A stretch of DNA of 64,000 bases. It comes from an uncultured Oscillibacter sp. Its GTDB lineage: Bacteria; Bacillota; Clostridia; Oscillospirales; Oscillospiraceae. The number at the start of each line of letters is the position of its first letter. The stretch's first letter is position 1. Position numbers and translations under genes: made by a program. Positions 1 to 9,051 of the stretch are shown here, piece by piece. The stretch spans positions 2,146-66,145 of the forward strand of contig CATNDJ010000008.1 of NCBI GenBank assembly GCA_950097265.1, written 5' to 3'. The notes under the pieces are model-generated. The model ran no database searches, was not told the origin of the DNA, and was given only the letters and a program-made list of their open reading frames with translations.

Positions 1-13
1 CCGCCCCTTCTCT

Positions 14-217
14 CTATTCCGGTCTGATGCCGTAGACCTCAAATCTGCCGAGGATATTTTGCAGGGTCAGCTTCTGGGCCAAAAGCTGCTGGTAGGTGGC
101 CCCCCGCTGCTTCCCCGCCTCCCGGAGCCTGTCCATGTCGGAGAGCACCTTGTCCCGCTCCCGCAGAAGGTCCGTATACATGCGGTCGTAAGCCGCCAGC
201 CGTTCCTGATCCGTCAT
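14..217 (-). CDS. small hypothetical coiled-coil-type protein
   Basis: A 67-residue acidic/basic, heptad-like protein (starts MTDQERLAAYDRMY) that follows ychF directly. An ATG at 232 would also open the frame, but it lies inside the ychF stop region and has no ribosome site. The ATG at 217 is preceded by AAGGCGG at about 5 nt, so that start is preferred; translation is then coupled to ychF. There is no signal peptide or membrane segment, and the middle (about residues 10-50) looks helical with many Arg, Glu and Leu. I do not recognise a family. The tight coupling suggests it is really expressed; its function is unknown. Confidence 0.6.
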   Translation of the reverse strand: MTDQERLAAYDRMYTDLLRERDKVLSDMDRLREAGKQRGATYQQLLAQKLTLQNILGRFEVYGIRPE

Positions 218-224
218 CGCCGCC

Positions 225-1316
225 TTACACATTGAACCGGAAGTAGATCATGTCGCCGTCCTGGACCACGTATTCCTTGCCCTCGCTGCGAAGCAGGCCC
301 TTTTCCCTGGCGGCGGCCACGCTGCCGCAGGCGGCCATGTCAGCGTAGGCGATGACCTCCGCCCGGATGAAGCCCCGCTCGATGTCGGAGTGGATCTTCC
401 CCGCGGCCTGGGGGGCCTTGGTGCCTTTTTTAATCGTCCAGGCCCGGCACTCGTCCTTTCCGTAGGTCAGGAAGGAGATGAGTCCCAGCAGAGTATAAGA
501 GCACTTAATGAGCCGGTCCAGCCCGGACTCCTCCACGCCGATCTCCGCCAGGAACATCTGCTTCTCCTCGCCCTCCAGTTCCGCCACGTCCTGCTCCAGC
601 TTGGCGCAGATGGGCAGGACCTGACTGCCCTCGGCGGCGGCGATTTCGCAGACCTGCCGGTAGTATTGGTTGTTTTCCAGGTCGGAGAAGCCGTCCTCGT
701 CGGTGTTGGCGGCGTAAATGACGGGCTTGAGGGTCAAGAGCTCGCTGGTCCGCAGCAGAGCGGCGTCGTCCGGATCGCACTGGAAGGTCCGGGCCAGCTT
801 CCCCTCATCCAGGTGCTTCTGGAGGGCGGTGAACAGCTCCACCTCGTGGGCGAACTTCTTGTCTCCCTTCAGGGCCTTCGCCGCCTTTTCCACCCGGCGC
901 TGGACCATCTCCAGGTCCGCCATGACCAGCTCCATGTTGATGATGTCGATATCCCGCCGGGGGTCCGTGGAGCCCTCCACATGGATGACGTTTTCGTCGT
1001 CGAAGCAGCGGACCACGTGGACCACCGCGTCGGTCTCCCGGATGTTGGCCAGGAATTTGTTCCCCAAGCCCTCGCCCTTGCTGGCGCCCTTCACCAATCC
1101 CGCGATGTCCACGAACTCGATGACGGCCGGGGTCTTCTTGTCCGGTTCATACATCTCCGCCAGGCGGTCCAGCCGCTCGTCGGGAACGGCCACCATGCCC
1201 ACGTTGGGGTCTATGGTGCAGAAGGGATAGTTGGCGCTTTCCGCGCCCGCGTTGGTGATGGCGTTGAACAGAGTGGATTTCCCCACGTTGGGAAGTCCCA
1301 CGATTCCTAATTTCAT
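225..1316 (-). CDS. ychF: redox-regulated ATPase YchF (Obg-related P-loop protein)
   Basis: A 363-residue protein of full family length. The N-terminus MKLGIVGLPNVGKST carries the G1 P-loop (residues 8-15), followed by the switch region and the DIAGLVKGAS segment typical of Obg/YchF; the C-terminal third is the TGS-like end (PQAAGKIHSDIERGF, ending YFRFNV). In YchF the usual NKxD G4 motif is changed, which makes it prefer ATP; here the equivalent reads YAANTDED. The protein acts in the cytoplasm with ribosomes and in stress responses in characterised species. AAAGGAG lies about 12 nt before the ATG. The divergent neighbour is smc, and a SigA-type promoter is visible upstream. Confidence 0.96.
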   Translation of the reverse strand: MKLGIVGLPNVGKSTLFNAITNAGAESANYPFCTIDPNVGMVAVPDERLDRLAEMYEPDKKTPAVIEFVDIAGLVKGASKGEGLGNKFLANIRETDAVVHVVRCFDDENVIHVEGSTDPRRDIDIINMELVMADLEMVQRRVEKAAKALKGDKKFAHEVELFTALQKHLDEGKLARTFQCDPDDAALLRTSELLTLKPVIYAANTDEDGFSDLENNQYYRQVCEIAAAEGSQVLPICAKLEQDVAELEGEEKQMFLAEIGVEESGLDRLIKCSYTLLGLISFLTYGKDECRAWTIKKGTKAPQAAGKIHSDIERGFIRAEVIAYADMAACGSVAAAREKGLLRSEGKEYVVQDGDMIYFRFNV

Positions 1317-1384
1317 AGTGTTTTACAACTCCTTTATTTTCAAAGGTTCCCGCGGAAGGGTCCGGACAGCCTGCATGTTTTTTT

Positions 1385-1413
1385 ATTATAGCACAGCGCT
1401 CCGCATTTCTCAA
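1385..1413 (-). promoter_or_regulatory. SigA-type promoter of ychF
   Basis: Read on the minus strand: TTGAGA, a 17-bp spacer, then TATAAT. It lies about 70 bp before the ychF start in the divergent ychF/smc intergenic region. Confidence 0.75.
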
Positions 1414-1447
1414 TACTCATTCGCCCGCCTCCTTTACAGATTTTGTC

Positions 1448-1476
1448 TTGAAATGCGGCGCGTTCTCTGATATAGT
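1448..1476 (+). promoter_or_regulatory. SigA-type promoter of the smc-rsfS operon
   Basis: TTGAAA, a 17-bp spacer and TATAGT, ending 50 bp before the smc GTG start. It is back to back with the ychF promoter 35 bp away, so the two divide the 210-bp gap. Confidence 0.7.
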
Positions 1477-1526
1477 TAATTGATTATTGAAGCCCCCTTT
1501 GGCGGAGCTTCGGCAGAGGTGGAAAC

Positions 1527-4500
1527 GTGTATTTAAAAGCGCTGGAAATTCAAGGCTTTAAGTCCTTCCCGGACAAGACCGTCCTGAACTTCGGGGAGGA
1601 CATCACCGCCATCGTGGGACCCAACGGCTCGGGAAAATCCAATATCTCCGACGCCATCCGCTGGGTCATGGGCGAGCAGAGCGCCAAAGGCCTCCGGGGC
1701 GCGAAGATGGAGGACGTCATTTTCGGCGGCACGGAGCAGCGGAATCAGGTGGGCTTCGCCCAGGTGACGCTGGTGCTGGACAACACGGAGCACATTTTCC
1801 CTTCCGTGGAGGAGGCGGAAGTGGCCGTCACCCGGCGGTATTACCGCAGCGGAGAGAGCGAATACTACATCAACCGCCAGTCCGTCCGGCTCAAAGACGT
1901 AACGGAGCTGTTTCTGGACACCGGCCTTGGGCGGGAGGGCTACTCCATCATCGGCCAGGGCAAGATCGACGAAATTCTCTCCACCCGGAGCAGCGAGCGC
2001 CGGGAGATTTTTGAGGAGGCCGCGGGCATCTCCCGCTTCCGCCACCGGAAGGAGGAGGCGGAGCGGAAGCTGGAGCGGACGGAGGAAAACCTGGTCCGCA
2101 TCAACGACAAGATTTCAGAGCTGGAGCTCCAGGTGGAGCCCCTGCGGGACCAGGCGGAAAAGGCAAAGCAGTACCTCATCCTGCGGGACGAGCTGCGGAT
2201 ATTGGAAATCTCCGTATGGCTGGAGAACCTGGACGCGCTGAAAATCAGCGCCCGGAAGCTGGAGATGGACTTCCGGGCCGCCGAGAAGGAGCGGGACGAG
2301 GCCCGGGCCGCCCTGGACGAGCTCTACGCCGAAGGAGAGCGCTTCGGCGAGGAGATGCGCCGGAAGGACATGGAGGCGGAGCAGGTCCGCGCGGAGGCCG
2401 GGGAGCTGGACGCTCAGGCCAAGGACCAGTCCGCCGCCGTGGCGGTGCTGGAAAGCACCATCGCCCACAACCAGGAGAACATCGACCGGGCCCAGGCGGA
2501 GCTGGTGGAGTCCGACAGCCGGGCCGGGGGCCTGGCGGCCCAGTCCGCCCAGGAGAAGGACCGGGCGGAGAGCCTGTCCCGCCGGCTGGAGGAGCTGAAC
2601 AAGGGCCTGGACGCCCTTTTGGAAAAGGCCCGGGCCGCCGCCGAGGAGGCGGGGGGCCAGCAGTCCGAGGCGGAGGCCCTCCGGGGCCGGGAGGCCATGG
2701 CCGTGGCCGCCGCCGCCGATGCCCGGGCGGAAGCCGCCGCCATCGCCGCCGAGAACGGCCAGCTGGAGGAGCGGCGGCAGGCCGTGGAGTCGGAGAAGGC
2801 CGCCGCGGAGGAACAAATGGAACAGGCGCGGAAGGAGGCCAAAGCCAACCGCCGCGCTTTGGAGGACGCCCGGGACGACGCACAGGCCGCCGCCAACATC
2901 ATCGCGGGCCACAGTCTCAAGATGGAGGAGCGGGAAAAGAAAGCCGCCGCCGCCTCGGACAAGCGGATGAAGCTGACCATGGACGCGGGAGCCCTGGAAA
3001 ACCGCATCCGGCTGCTGACGGAGATGGAGAAGGACTACGAGGGCTTCTCCAAGGCCGTGAAGCTGGTGTGCCAGAACAACCTCCGGGGGGTCCACGGCCC
3101 CGTGGCGGGGCTGATGCGGACGGAACAGCAGTATACCGTCGCCATCGAAATCGCCCTGGGGGCGGGCCTCCAGAACATCGTCGTGGACCGGGAGGAGGAC
3201 GCGAAAGCCGCCATCGGCTACCTGAAGCAGCGGGACGGGGGCCGGGCCACCTTCCTGCCCCTCACCGCCATCCGGGGGGAGGAGCTGCGCCAGAGCGGCG
3301 TGGAAAAGGAGTTCGGCTTCGTGGGAATCGCCTCCCGGCTGGTGAGCTTCGACCCCAAGTATCAGAACATCTTCCAGAACCTCCTGGGCCGGACGGTCGT
3401 CGCGGAGGACCTGGACTGCGGCATCGCCCTGGCCCGGAAGTACCACAACGCTTTCCGCATCGTCACCCTGGACGGCCAGGTCATCAACCGGGGGGGCTCC
3501 ATGACCGGCGGTTCCGCGTCCCGAAATTCCGGCGTGCTGAGCCGGGCGGCGGAACTGGAAAAGCTCCACGGCCGCTCCGCCGAAATGCGGGAGCGCCTGG
3601 AGGCCGCCAAGCGGGAGGAAGAGGCGCTCCAGCGGGACCTCTCCGCCGCCCGGTACGACCTGGAGACCGCCGAGGGCCAGCGCCGCCAGGCGGAGGACGA
3701 AGTGCTGCGGCTGGAGGGCGCGAAGAATCACTTTGACATTCTGCTCAAATCTTTGGGCGAGAATTTGGAGAACCTGACGGGAGAGCTGGAGAGCCTCGCC
3801 GGCCACCTGGAGGACAACCGGCGGCGGAAGGAGGCGGCGGAACAGGCCATCGCCCGGCAGGAGGCCCAGGCCGCCCAGTACCGGGAGCAGGCCGGAAAGG
3901 CCCTGTCGGGACAGTCCGAGCTGCTGGCCCAGTCCAGCGCCCTGACCGAGGAGGTCACCGCCAGGAAAGAGGCGCTGGCCGCCCTCACCGCCGAGCGGGA
4001 CGCGGCCGTCCAGCGGGCGGCGGACCTCAGGCGCCTGGCGGCGGAGCTGACGGGAGACCGCCGGCAGAAGGAGGAGACCCTGGGGAATTACCAGGAGGCC
4101 ATCGGCAAGGCCCAGGCGGAAATCGCCCGCCGCCGGAAAGAGCAGAACTCCCTGAATGAACGGCGGCGAAACTGCCAGGAGCGCCTGAGCGCGCTGAACG
4201 AGGAAAAAATGGCCCTGGAGGCCCGGCGCACCGCCCAGAACAAGCGAAGCCAGGAGATGAACGAGAACCTGTTGAACCTGGAGCGCTCCGCCTCCCGGCT
4301 GGAGCAGAAGCTGGCCACCTCCGGCATGGAGGAAAAGCAGATTCTGGACCGCCTCTGGGAGCACTACGAGCTGAGCCACAGCGACGCTCAGGCCCAGCGC
4401 ATCGAGCTGGAGAGCGTCCCCAAAGCCGCCCGGCGCATCGGGGAGCTGAAACGGGGCATCGCCGCCCTGGGCACGCCGAATATCGGGGCCATTGAGGAGT

Positions 4501-5087
4501 ATGAGCGGGTGAACACCCGGTATACTTATTTAACGGACCAGCGGGACGACGTGGAGAAGGCCAAGGGGGAGCTGGAAACCATCATCGGCGGCATCACCGG
4601 GGAGATGACCCGGATTTTCGCCGAGCAGTTCCAGCTTTTGAACGAGAGCTTCAAGGCCACCTTCCTGGAGATGTTCGGCGGCGGACAGGCCCAGCTGGAG
4701 CTGGAGGACGAGTCCGACATCTTAAACTGCGGCATCGACATCAAGGCCCAGCCGCCGGGGAAGACGCTGAAAACCATTTCCCTGCTCTCCGGCGGGGAAA
4801 AAGCCTTTGTGGCCATCGCGCTGTACTTCTCGATTTTGAAGGTCCACCCCACCCCCTTCTGCGTCATGGACGAGATCGAGGCGGCCCTGGACGACGTAAA
4901 CGTCACCCGCTACGCCCGGTACATGCGGGGCCTGACGGGAAAGACCCAGTTCATCGTCATCACCCACCGCCGGGGTACCATGGAGGAGGCCGACGTCTTG
5001 TATGGCGTGACCATGCAGGAAAAGGGCGTCAGCAAAATCCTGACCATCAACTTGAACGACATGGCGAAGGAGCTGGATATTCAGTAA
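1527..5087 (+). CDS. smc: chromosome segregation protein SMC
   Basis: A 1,186-residue structural-maintenance-of-chromosomes ATPase, the family's normal length. N-terminus MYLKALEIQGFKSFPDKT with Walker A GPNGSGKS (about residues 32-39); long Glu/Arg/Ala coiled coil; hinge about 505-640 (glycine-rich NRGGSMTGGSA at its end); second coiled coil; ABC signature LLSGGEKA near residue 1088 and Walker B FCVMDEIEAALDD near 1115. It forms the condensin that compacts and separates the chromosome with ScpAB, which are not in this window. The start is GTG at 1527, with AGAGGTGG as ribosome site. It is the first gene of the operon; ftsY follows after a 52-codon gene, echoing the smc-ftsY linkage seen in many Firmicutes. 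Confidence 0.98.
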   Translation: MYLKALEIQGFKSFPDKTVLNFGEDITAIVGPNGSGKSNISDAIRWVMGEQSAKGLRGAKMEDVIFGGTEQRNQVGFAQVTLVLDNTEHIFPSVEEAEVAVTRRYYRSGESEYYINRQSVRLKDVTELFLDTGLGREGYSIIGQGKIDEILSTRSSERREIFEEAAGISRFRHRKEEAERKLERTEENLVRINDKISELELQVEPLRDQAEKAKQYLILRDELRILEISVWLENLDALKISARKLEMDFRAAEKERDEARAALDELYAEGERFGEEMRRKDMEAEQVRAEAGELDAQAKDQSAAVAVLESTIAHNQENIDRAQAELVESDSRAGGLAAQSAQEKDRAESLSRRLEELNKGLDALLEKARAAAEEAGGQQSEAEALRGREAMAVAAAADARAEAAAIAAENGQLEERRQAVESEKAAAEEQMEQARKEAKANRRALEDARDDAQAAANIIAGHSLKMEEREKKAAAASDKRMKLTMDAGALENRIRLLTEMEKDYEGFSKAVKLVCQNNLRGVHGPVAGLMRTEQQYTVAIEIALGAGLQNIVVDREEDAKAAIGYLKQRDGGRATFLPLTAIRGEELRQSGVEKEFGFVGIASRLVSFDPKYQNIFQNLLGRTVVAEDLDCGIALARKYHNAFRIVTLDGQVINRGGSMTGGSASRNSGVLSRAAELEKLHGRSAEMRERLEAAKREEEALQRDLSAARYDLETAEGQRRQAEDEVLRLEGAKNHFDILLKSLGENLENLTGELESLAGHLEDNRRRKEAAEQAIARQEAQAAQYREQAGKALSGQSELLAQSSALTEEVTARKEALAALTAERDAAVQRAADLRRLAAELTGDRRQKEETLGNYQEAIGKAQAEIARRRKEQNSLNERRRNCQERLSALNEEKMALEARRTAQNKRSQEMNENLLNLERSASRLEQKLATSGMEEKQILDRLWEHYELSHSDAQAQRIELESVPKAARRIGELKRGIAALGTPNIGAIEEYERVNTRYTYLTDQRDDVEKAKGELETIIGGITGEMTRIFAEQFQLLNESFKATFLEMFGGGQAQLELEDESDILNCGIDIKAQPPGKTLKTISLLSGGEKAFVAIALYFSILKVHPTPFCVMDEIEAALDDVNVTRYARYMRGLTGKTQFIVITHRRGTMEEADVLYGVTMQEKGVSKILTINLNDMAKELDIQ

Positions 5088-5100
5088 GGAGGACAAGCGG

Positions 5101-5259
5101 ATGAGAGCTGTTGGAATTGCCGGGGTCGTTTTACTGATTATGGCGATCCCCTTGCTACGGCAATATCGGAACAGTATGGCGCTGCCGGTGATAGGCCTGA
5201 TTTGTTTGGCCGTTGGTGGGCTACTGGTTCGCTGGAGCAGAGTAAATAGTCGGAAATAA
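5101..5259 (+). CDS. 52-residue two-helix membrane protein
   Basis: A short gene set exactly between smc and ftsY. AAGGAGG lies 8 nt before the ATG. Translation gives two hydrophobic stretches (about residues 4-19, GIAGVVLLIMAIPLL, and 26-44, ALPVIGLICLAVGGLLV) separated by a short RQYRNS loop and ending in a basic SRVNSRK tail, so a small hairpin-like membrane protein. The stop is followed at once by the ftsY ribosome site. It uses TTA, CTA, TTG and GTT codons, which are rare in the flanking GC-rich genes, so its base composition differs from its neighbours. No family is recognised. Two good Shine-Dalgarno sites and the exact fit in the operon support a real gene. Confidence 0.75.
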   Translation: MRAVGIAGVVLLIMAIPLLRQYRNSMALPVIGLICLAVGGLLVRWSRVNSRK

Positions 5260-5268
5260 GGAGGACCT

Positions 5269-6141
5269 ATGGGTTTCTTTGACAAGCTGAAAAAAATCAC
5301 CACCAACATGTTCGCCGCCTACACCGAGGCCGACGAGGCCTTCTTCGAGGAGCTGGAGGAAACCCTGATCCTCTCCGACTTCGGTATGGAAATCGCCGTG
5401 GACACGGTGGAAAAGCTCCGGGAGAAGGTCCGAAAGGAGAAGCTCTCCAGCCAGGAGGAGGTCCGGGCCGCCCTGCGGGAGATCATTGTGGACGCGCTGA
5501 ACGTGGGCACCACAGAGGTGAACGTCTCCACCTCCCCCTGCGTCTTCCTCTTCATCGGGGTCAACGGCGTGGGCAAAACCACCTCCATCGGCAAAATGGC
5601 GAATCTCCTGCGCTACGGCGGGAAGAAGTGCCTCCTCTGCGCGGCGGACACCTTCCGGGCGGCGGCGGCAGACCAGCTGGAAATCTGGTCCCAGCGGGCC
5701 AAGGCGGACCTGATTCGCCAGCATGAGGGGGCGGACCCAGGCGCTGTGCTCTTCGACGCCCTTCAGGCCGCCAAGGCCCGGGGCGTGGACGTGGTGCTCT
5801 GCGACACAGCGGGGCGGCTCCACAATAAGGCCAATCTTATGGCGGAGCTGGCGAAGCTCTCGAAAATCATCGACCGGGAGTGTCCCGGCGCGGCCCGGGA
5901 GACTCTGCTGGTGCTGGACGCCACCACCGGACAAAACGGCCTGGTCCAGGCCAAGACCTTCAAGGAGGCGGCGGGCCTGACGGGCATCATCCTCACCAAG
6001 CTGGACGGAACCGCCAAGGGGGGCATCGCCGTGGCCATCGCCCAGGAACTGGGCGTGCCCGTGAAGTTCGCGGGAGTCGGCGAGGACATCGACGACCTCC
6101 GGCCCTTCGATTCCGAGGAATACGCAGAAGCAATTATTTAA
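5269..6141 (+). CDS. ftsY: signal recognition particle receptor FtsY
   Basis: A 290-residue SRP-family GTPase. The N-terminal NF-domain helix bundle ([14 protein letters not shown] onward) is followed by the GTPase G domain with P-loop GVNGVGKTT (about residues 98-106), the [11 protein letters not shown] segment, DTAGRLHNK and [10 protein letters not shown] (about 243-252). It docks SRP-ribosome complexes at the membrane for co-translational insertion. The long acidic A domain of enterobacterial FtsY is absent, which is usual in Firmicutes; membrane binding must rely on the amphipathic N-terminal helix. AAGGAGG lies 6 nt before the ATG. It is in the smc operon; rph follows after 14 bp. Confidence 0.97.
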   Translation: MGFFDKLKKITTNMFAAYTEADEAFFEELEETLILSDFGMEIAVDTVEKLREKVRKEKLSSQEEVRAALREIIVDALNVGTTEVNVSTSPCVFLFIGVNGVGKTTSIGKMANLLRYGGKKCLLCAADTFRAAAADQLEIWSQRAKADLIRQHEGADPGAVLFDALQAAKARGVDVVLCDTAGRLHNKANLMAELAKLSKIIDRECPGAARETLLVLDATTGQNGLVQAKTFKEAAGLTGIILTKLDGTAKGGIAVAIAQELGVPVKFAGVGEDIDDLRPFDSEEYAEAII

Positions 6142-6155
6142 AGGAGGAGGCGCTT

Positions 6156-6878
6156 ATGACCAGAGAGGACGGCCGGGCGTTTAACGAGCTGCGGCCCGTG
6201 ACCATTACCACCGATTTCATCAAATTCGCCGAAGGGAGCTGCCTCATCCAATGTGGGGACACCATGGTCCTCTGCTGCGCCAGCGTGGAAGAGCGGGTCC
6301 CGCCTCACGTCCCCTTCGGGGAAGGCTGGGTGACCGCCGAGTACTCCATGCTGCCCCGGGCCAACCGGGAGCGGAGCCGCCGGGACGTATCCAAGCTGAA
6401 ATTATCCCCCCGAAGCGCCGAAATCCAGCGCCTGGTGGGCCGGTCCCTCCGCTCCGCCGTGGATAGAAGCAAGCTGGGGGAGCGGACCATTACCATCGAC
6501 TGCGACGTGCTCCAGGGAGACGGCGGGACCCGTACCGCCTCCGTCACCGGGGGCTTCGTGGCCCTGGCCCTGGCCTGCCGGAAGCTGGTGGAAAATGGCG
6601 ACCTGGGGGCCAGCCCCATCCGGCACTATGTCACCGGCGTCTCCGCCGGCATTGTGGAGGACGCCCCCCTGCTGGACCTCCGGTACAGCGAGGACAGCCG
6701 GGCCCAGGTGGATCTGAACTGCGTGATGAACGAGCTGGGAGAGCTCATTGAAATTCAGGGCACCGGCGAGGGCCGGGCCTTCAGCCCTGCCGAGCAGCAG
6801 GAGCTGGTCCGGCTCTGCGCCAAGGGCTGCAAGGAGCTGCTGGCAGCCCAGAAGGAAGCGTTGGGAGGGAAATTCTGA
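6156..6878 (+). CDS. rph: ribonuclease PH
   Basis: A 240-residue phosphorolytic 3'-5' exoribonuclease that trims tRNA 3' ends. The start is ATG 6156, preceded by AAAGGAGGAGG; the reading frame is open further upstream, but that part overlaps ftsY in another frame. Recognisable parts are MTREDGRAFNELRPV at the N-terminus, the RSRRDVSKLKLSPRS stretch, EIQRLVGRSLRS (about residues 89-100), DCDVLQGDGGTRTAS (about 114-128) and EIQGTGEGRAFS near 195, all hallmarks of RNase PH. Length matches the family. It overlaps rdgB by TGATG, implying coupled translation. The rph-rdgB pair is common in Gram-positives. Confidence 0.97.
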   Translation: MTREDGRAFNELRPVTITTDFIKFAEGSCLIQCGDTMVLCCASVEERVPPHVPFGEGWVTAEYSMLPRANRERSRRDVSKLKLSPRSAEIQRLVGRSLRSAVDRSKLGERTITIDCDVLQGDGGTRTASVTGGFVALALACRKLVENGDLGASPIRHYVTGVSAGIVEDAPLLDLRYSEDSRAQVDLNCVMNELGELIEIQGTGEGRAFSPAEQQELVRLCAKGCKELLAAQKEALGGKF

Positions 6879-7474
6879 TGGCGGAAAAATTCGTGCTGGC
6901 CACCCACAACCCGGGGAAGCTGGCGGAGATGAAGGCAATCTTGTCCGAGCTGGGCGTGGAGGTCCTCAGCCCCTCCGAGGCGGGGGTGGAGGTGGACGTG
7001 GAGGAGACCGGGACCACCTTCGCCGAGAACGCCATGCTGAAGGCGAAAGCTGTCTGCGCCGCAGCGGGGCTCCCCGCCATTGCCGACGACTCCGGCCTCT
7101 GCGTCAACGCCCTGAACGGCGGCCCCGGGGTCTACTCCGCCCGCTACGGCGGGGAGGGCCTGGACGACGCGGGACGGCGGCGCCTGCTGCTTCAGAACCT
7201 CCGGGGCCAGACCACCCGGGCGGCCCACTTCACCTGCGCCGTGGCCTGCGCGTTCCCCAACGGGGACGCGTTGGAGGCCGAGGGCCGCTGCGACGGGGCC
7301 ATCGCCTTCGCCTCCCTTGGGGAGGGCGGCTTTGGCTACGACCCGGTGTTCCTGATTCCCGAGATGGGAAAGACCTTCGGCCAGATCGGCCCGGAGGAGA
7401 AAAGCAAAATCTCCCACCGCGGGAAGGCCCTGGCGGCTTTCGCAGAGAAGCTGGGAACCTATCTCAAAAAATAG
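6878..7474 (+). CDS. rdgB: XTP/dITP (non-canonical purine NTP) pyrophosphatase
   Basis: A 198-residue HAM1/RdgB-family house-cleaning enzyme that hydrolyses dITP, XTP and ITP to the monophosphates. Motifs: ATHNPGKLAEM at residues 8-18, TFAENAMLKA (about 48-57), ADDSGLCVNALNGGPGVYSA (about 68-87), GYDPVFLIPEMGKTF (about 150-165) and SHRGKALAAF near 180. Length is normal. The ATG overlaps the rph stop. Confidence 0.97.
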   Translation: MAEKFVLATHNPGKLAEMKAILSELGVEVLSPSEAGVEVDVEETGTTFAENAMLKAKAVCAAAGLPAIADDSGLCVNALNGGPGVYSARYGGEGLDDAGRRRLLLQNLRGQTTRAAHFTCAVACAFPNGDALEAEGRCDGAIAFASLGEGGFGYDPVFLIPEMGKTFGQIGPEEKSKISHRGKALAAFAEKLGTYLKK

Positions 7475-7498
7475 ACGTCTGACGCTTAAGGAGAATCT

Positions 7499-7825
7499 AT
7501 GGATTTGACAAGCAAACAGCGGGCCCAATTGCGGGGCCTGGCCAACGGCATCGACACCATCCTGCAAATCGGCAAGGACGGCATCGGGGAAAACCTCATT
7601 AAACAGGCGGACGACGCCCTGGAGGCCCGGGAACTCATCAAGGGCAAGGTGCTGGAGAACAACCTGGACTACGACGCCCGGACCGCGGCGGAGAAGCTGG
7701 CCAAGGCCACCCGCAGCGAGGTGGTCCAGGTCATCGGCACAAAATTTGTTCTCTACCGGGAGACCCACTCGAGACCTAAGGAAAAGCGCATCCAACTGGT
7801 AAGAGAGCGAAAGAAGAAACTCTGA
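7499..7825 (+). CDS. yhbY: YhbY-type CRM-domain RNA-binding protein
   Basis: A 108-residue protein with a single CRM (CRS1-YhbY) domain at residues 1-96: LTSKQRAQLRGLANG start, the QIGKDGIGENLI GxxG-type RNA-binding loop and EVVQVIGTKFVLYRE. The C-terminus is strongly basic (RPKEKRIQLVRERKKKL), which would add nonspecific RNA affinity. Known members associate with pre-50S ribosomal particles. AAGGAG lies 6 nt before the ATG. The position between rdgB and nadD-yqeK agrees with ribosome-assembly/growth operons where yqeI (the Bacillus name) lies beside nadD-yqeK-rsfS. Confidence 0.93.
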   Translation: MDLTSKQRAQLRGLANGIDTILQIGKDGIGENLIKQADDALEARELIKGKVLENNLDYDARTAAEKLAKATRSEVVQVIGTKFVLYRETHSRPKEKRIQLVRERKKKL

Positions 7826-7850
7826 TCCTGTCTGCAAGGGGGCCTCAACT

Positions 7851-9050
7851 TTGAAAATCGGCGTATACGGCGGAGCCTTCAACCCGCCGCACCTGGGACA
7901 TATTACCGCGGCCCGGGCGGTATCCGGGCTTTTGAAGCTGGATAAACTCTTGGTAATCCCCACGGGACATCCGCCCCACAAGACGCTTCCCCCGGGAAGC
8001 CCCACGCCGGAGCAGCGGCTGGAGATGACCCGCCTGGCCATGGAACAGGCCGGATTGGGAGAGCGCATCGAGGTCTCGGACCTGGAGATCCGGCGAGAGG
8101 GCAGCAGCTACACTGCCGACACCCTGGCCCGTTTGAAGGAGCTGTACCCGGAGGACGAGCTGTGGCTGCTGATGGGAACGGACATGTTTCTGACCCTACA
8201 GACTTGGCGGGAACCGGAACGGATTCTCTCCCTGGCGGGAATCGCCGCCTTCGGGCGCAGCGAGGCGGATACGGAGGAGCTGTTCTCCGTCCAGCGGGAC
8301 TATCTCTGCCGCACCTGGCCCCAGGCCCGGATTTTCACCCTCAGCATCCCCGGCGTGGTGGACGTATCCTCCACGGAGCTCCGGGAGAAGCTGGCGAAGG
8401 GAGAGGGCGGCGCCCTGCTGGCCCCGGCGGTGTACGGCTATATCCTCCGGGAGAGGCTCTACGGCACGGCGGCGGACTTAAAAAATCTGCCCCTGGAGCA
8501 GCTTCGGCCCGTGGCCCTGAGCTGCCTGAACCACCGGCGCATCCCCCATGTGCTGGGCACGGAACAGGAGGCCGTCCGCCTGGCGGAGCGCTGGGGGGCG
8601 GACGCGGACAAGGCCCGCCGGGCCGCCCTGCTCCACGACTGCACCAAAAAGCTGAACCTCCCGGAACAGCTGGCCCTGGCGGAGCGGTTTCAGGTCCCCT
8701 TGGACGAAATGGAACGGCGGGAAATCAAGCTCCTCCACGCTAAGACCGGCGCGGGCGTCGCGGAGGCGGTCTTCGGTACGGACGAAGAGATTACCAATGC
8801 CATCCGCTGGCACACCACGGGCCGAGGCGGTATGGCGCTGCTGGAGAAGGTCATTTATCTGGCGGACTACATCGAGCCCAACCGGGATTTCCCCGGCGTG
8901 GAGGAGCTGCGGCGAACCTGTTACGAGGACCTGGACGCCGGGCTGCTGCTGGGCCTGGAAATGACCATCGGGGAGATGGAGGGGAGAAACGCCCCCATCC
9001 ACCCCAAAACCCTGGAAGCCAGGGACGCGCTGAAAGGACAGAGAGAATGA
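7851..9050 (+). CDS. nadD: fused nicotinate-nucleotide adenylyltransferase (NadD) and YqeK-type HD hydrolase
   Basis: A 399-residue two-domain protein. Residues 1-195 are NadD: GVYGGAFNPPHLGHI with the HxGH nucleotidyl-transfer motif, PPHKTLPPGSP, and SSTELREKL near 170; this makes deamido-NAD from nicotinate mononucleotide and ATP. Residues 205-395 are a YqeK-type HD domain, with LLHDCTKK (H262-D263) and WHTTGRGGMALLEKV; characterised YqeK enzymes split diadenosine tetraphosphate symmetrically. In Bacillus these are separate adjacent genes, so this is a fusion. The start is TTG at 7851 with AAGGGGG as ribosome site; no better ATG exists before the conserved MKIGVYGG. The LCP gene begins 1 nt after its stop. 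Confidence 0.95.
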   Translation: MKIGVYGGAFNPPHLGHITAARAVSGLLKLDKLLVIPTGHPPHKTLPPGSPTPEQRLEMTRLAMEQAGLGERIEVSDLEIRREGSSYTADTLARLKELYPEDELWLLMGTDMFLTLQTWREPERILSLAGIAAFGRSEADTEELFSVQRDYLCRTWPQARIFTLSIPGVVDVSSTELREKLAKGEGGALLAPAVYGYILRERLYGTAADLKNLPLEQLRPVALSCLNHRRIPHVLGTEQEAVRLAERWGADADKARRAALLHDCTKKLNLPEQLALAERFQVPLDEMERREIKLLHAKTGAGVAEAVFGTDEEITNAIRWHTTGRGGMALLEKVIYLADYIEPNRDFPGVEELRRTCYEDLDAGLLLGLEMTIGEMEGRNAPIHPKTLEARDALKGQRE

Positions 9051-9051
9051 C

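Noticed and set aside
2115-4379. 754-codon open frame on the minus strand inside smc
   Set aside because: A GC-rich mirror of the SMC coiled coil; no ribosome site, no family, and the plus strand frame has full SMC motifs.
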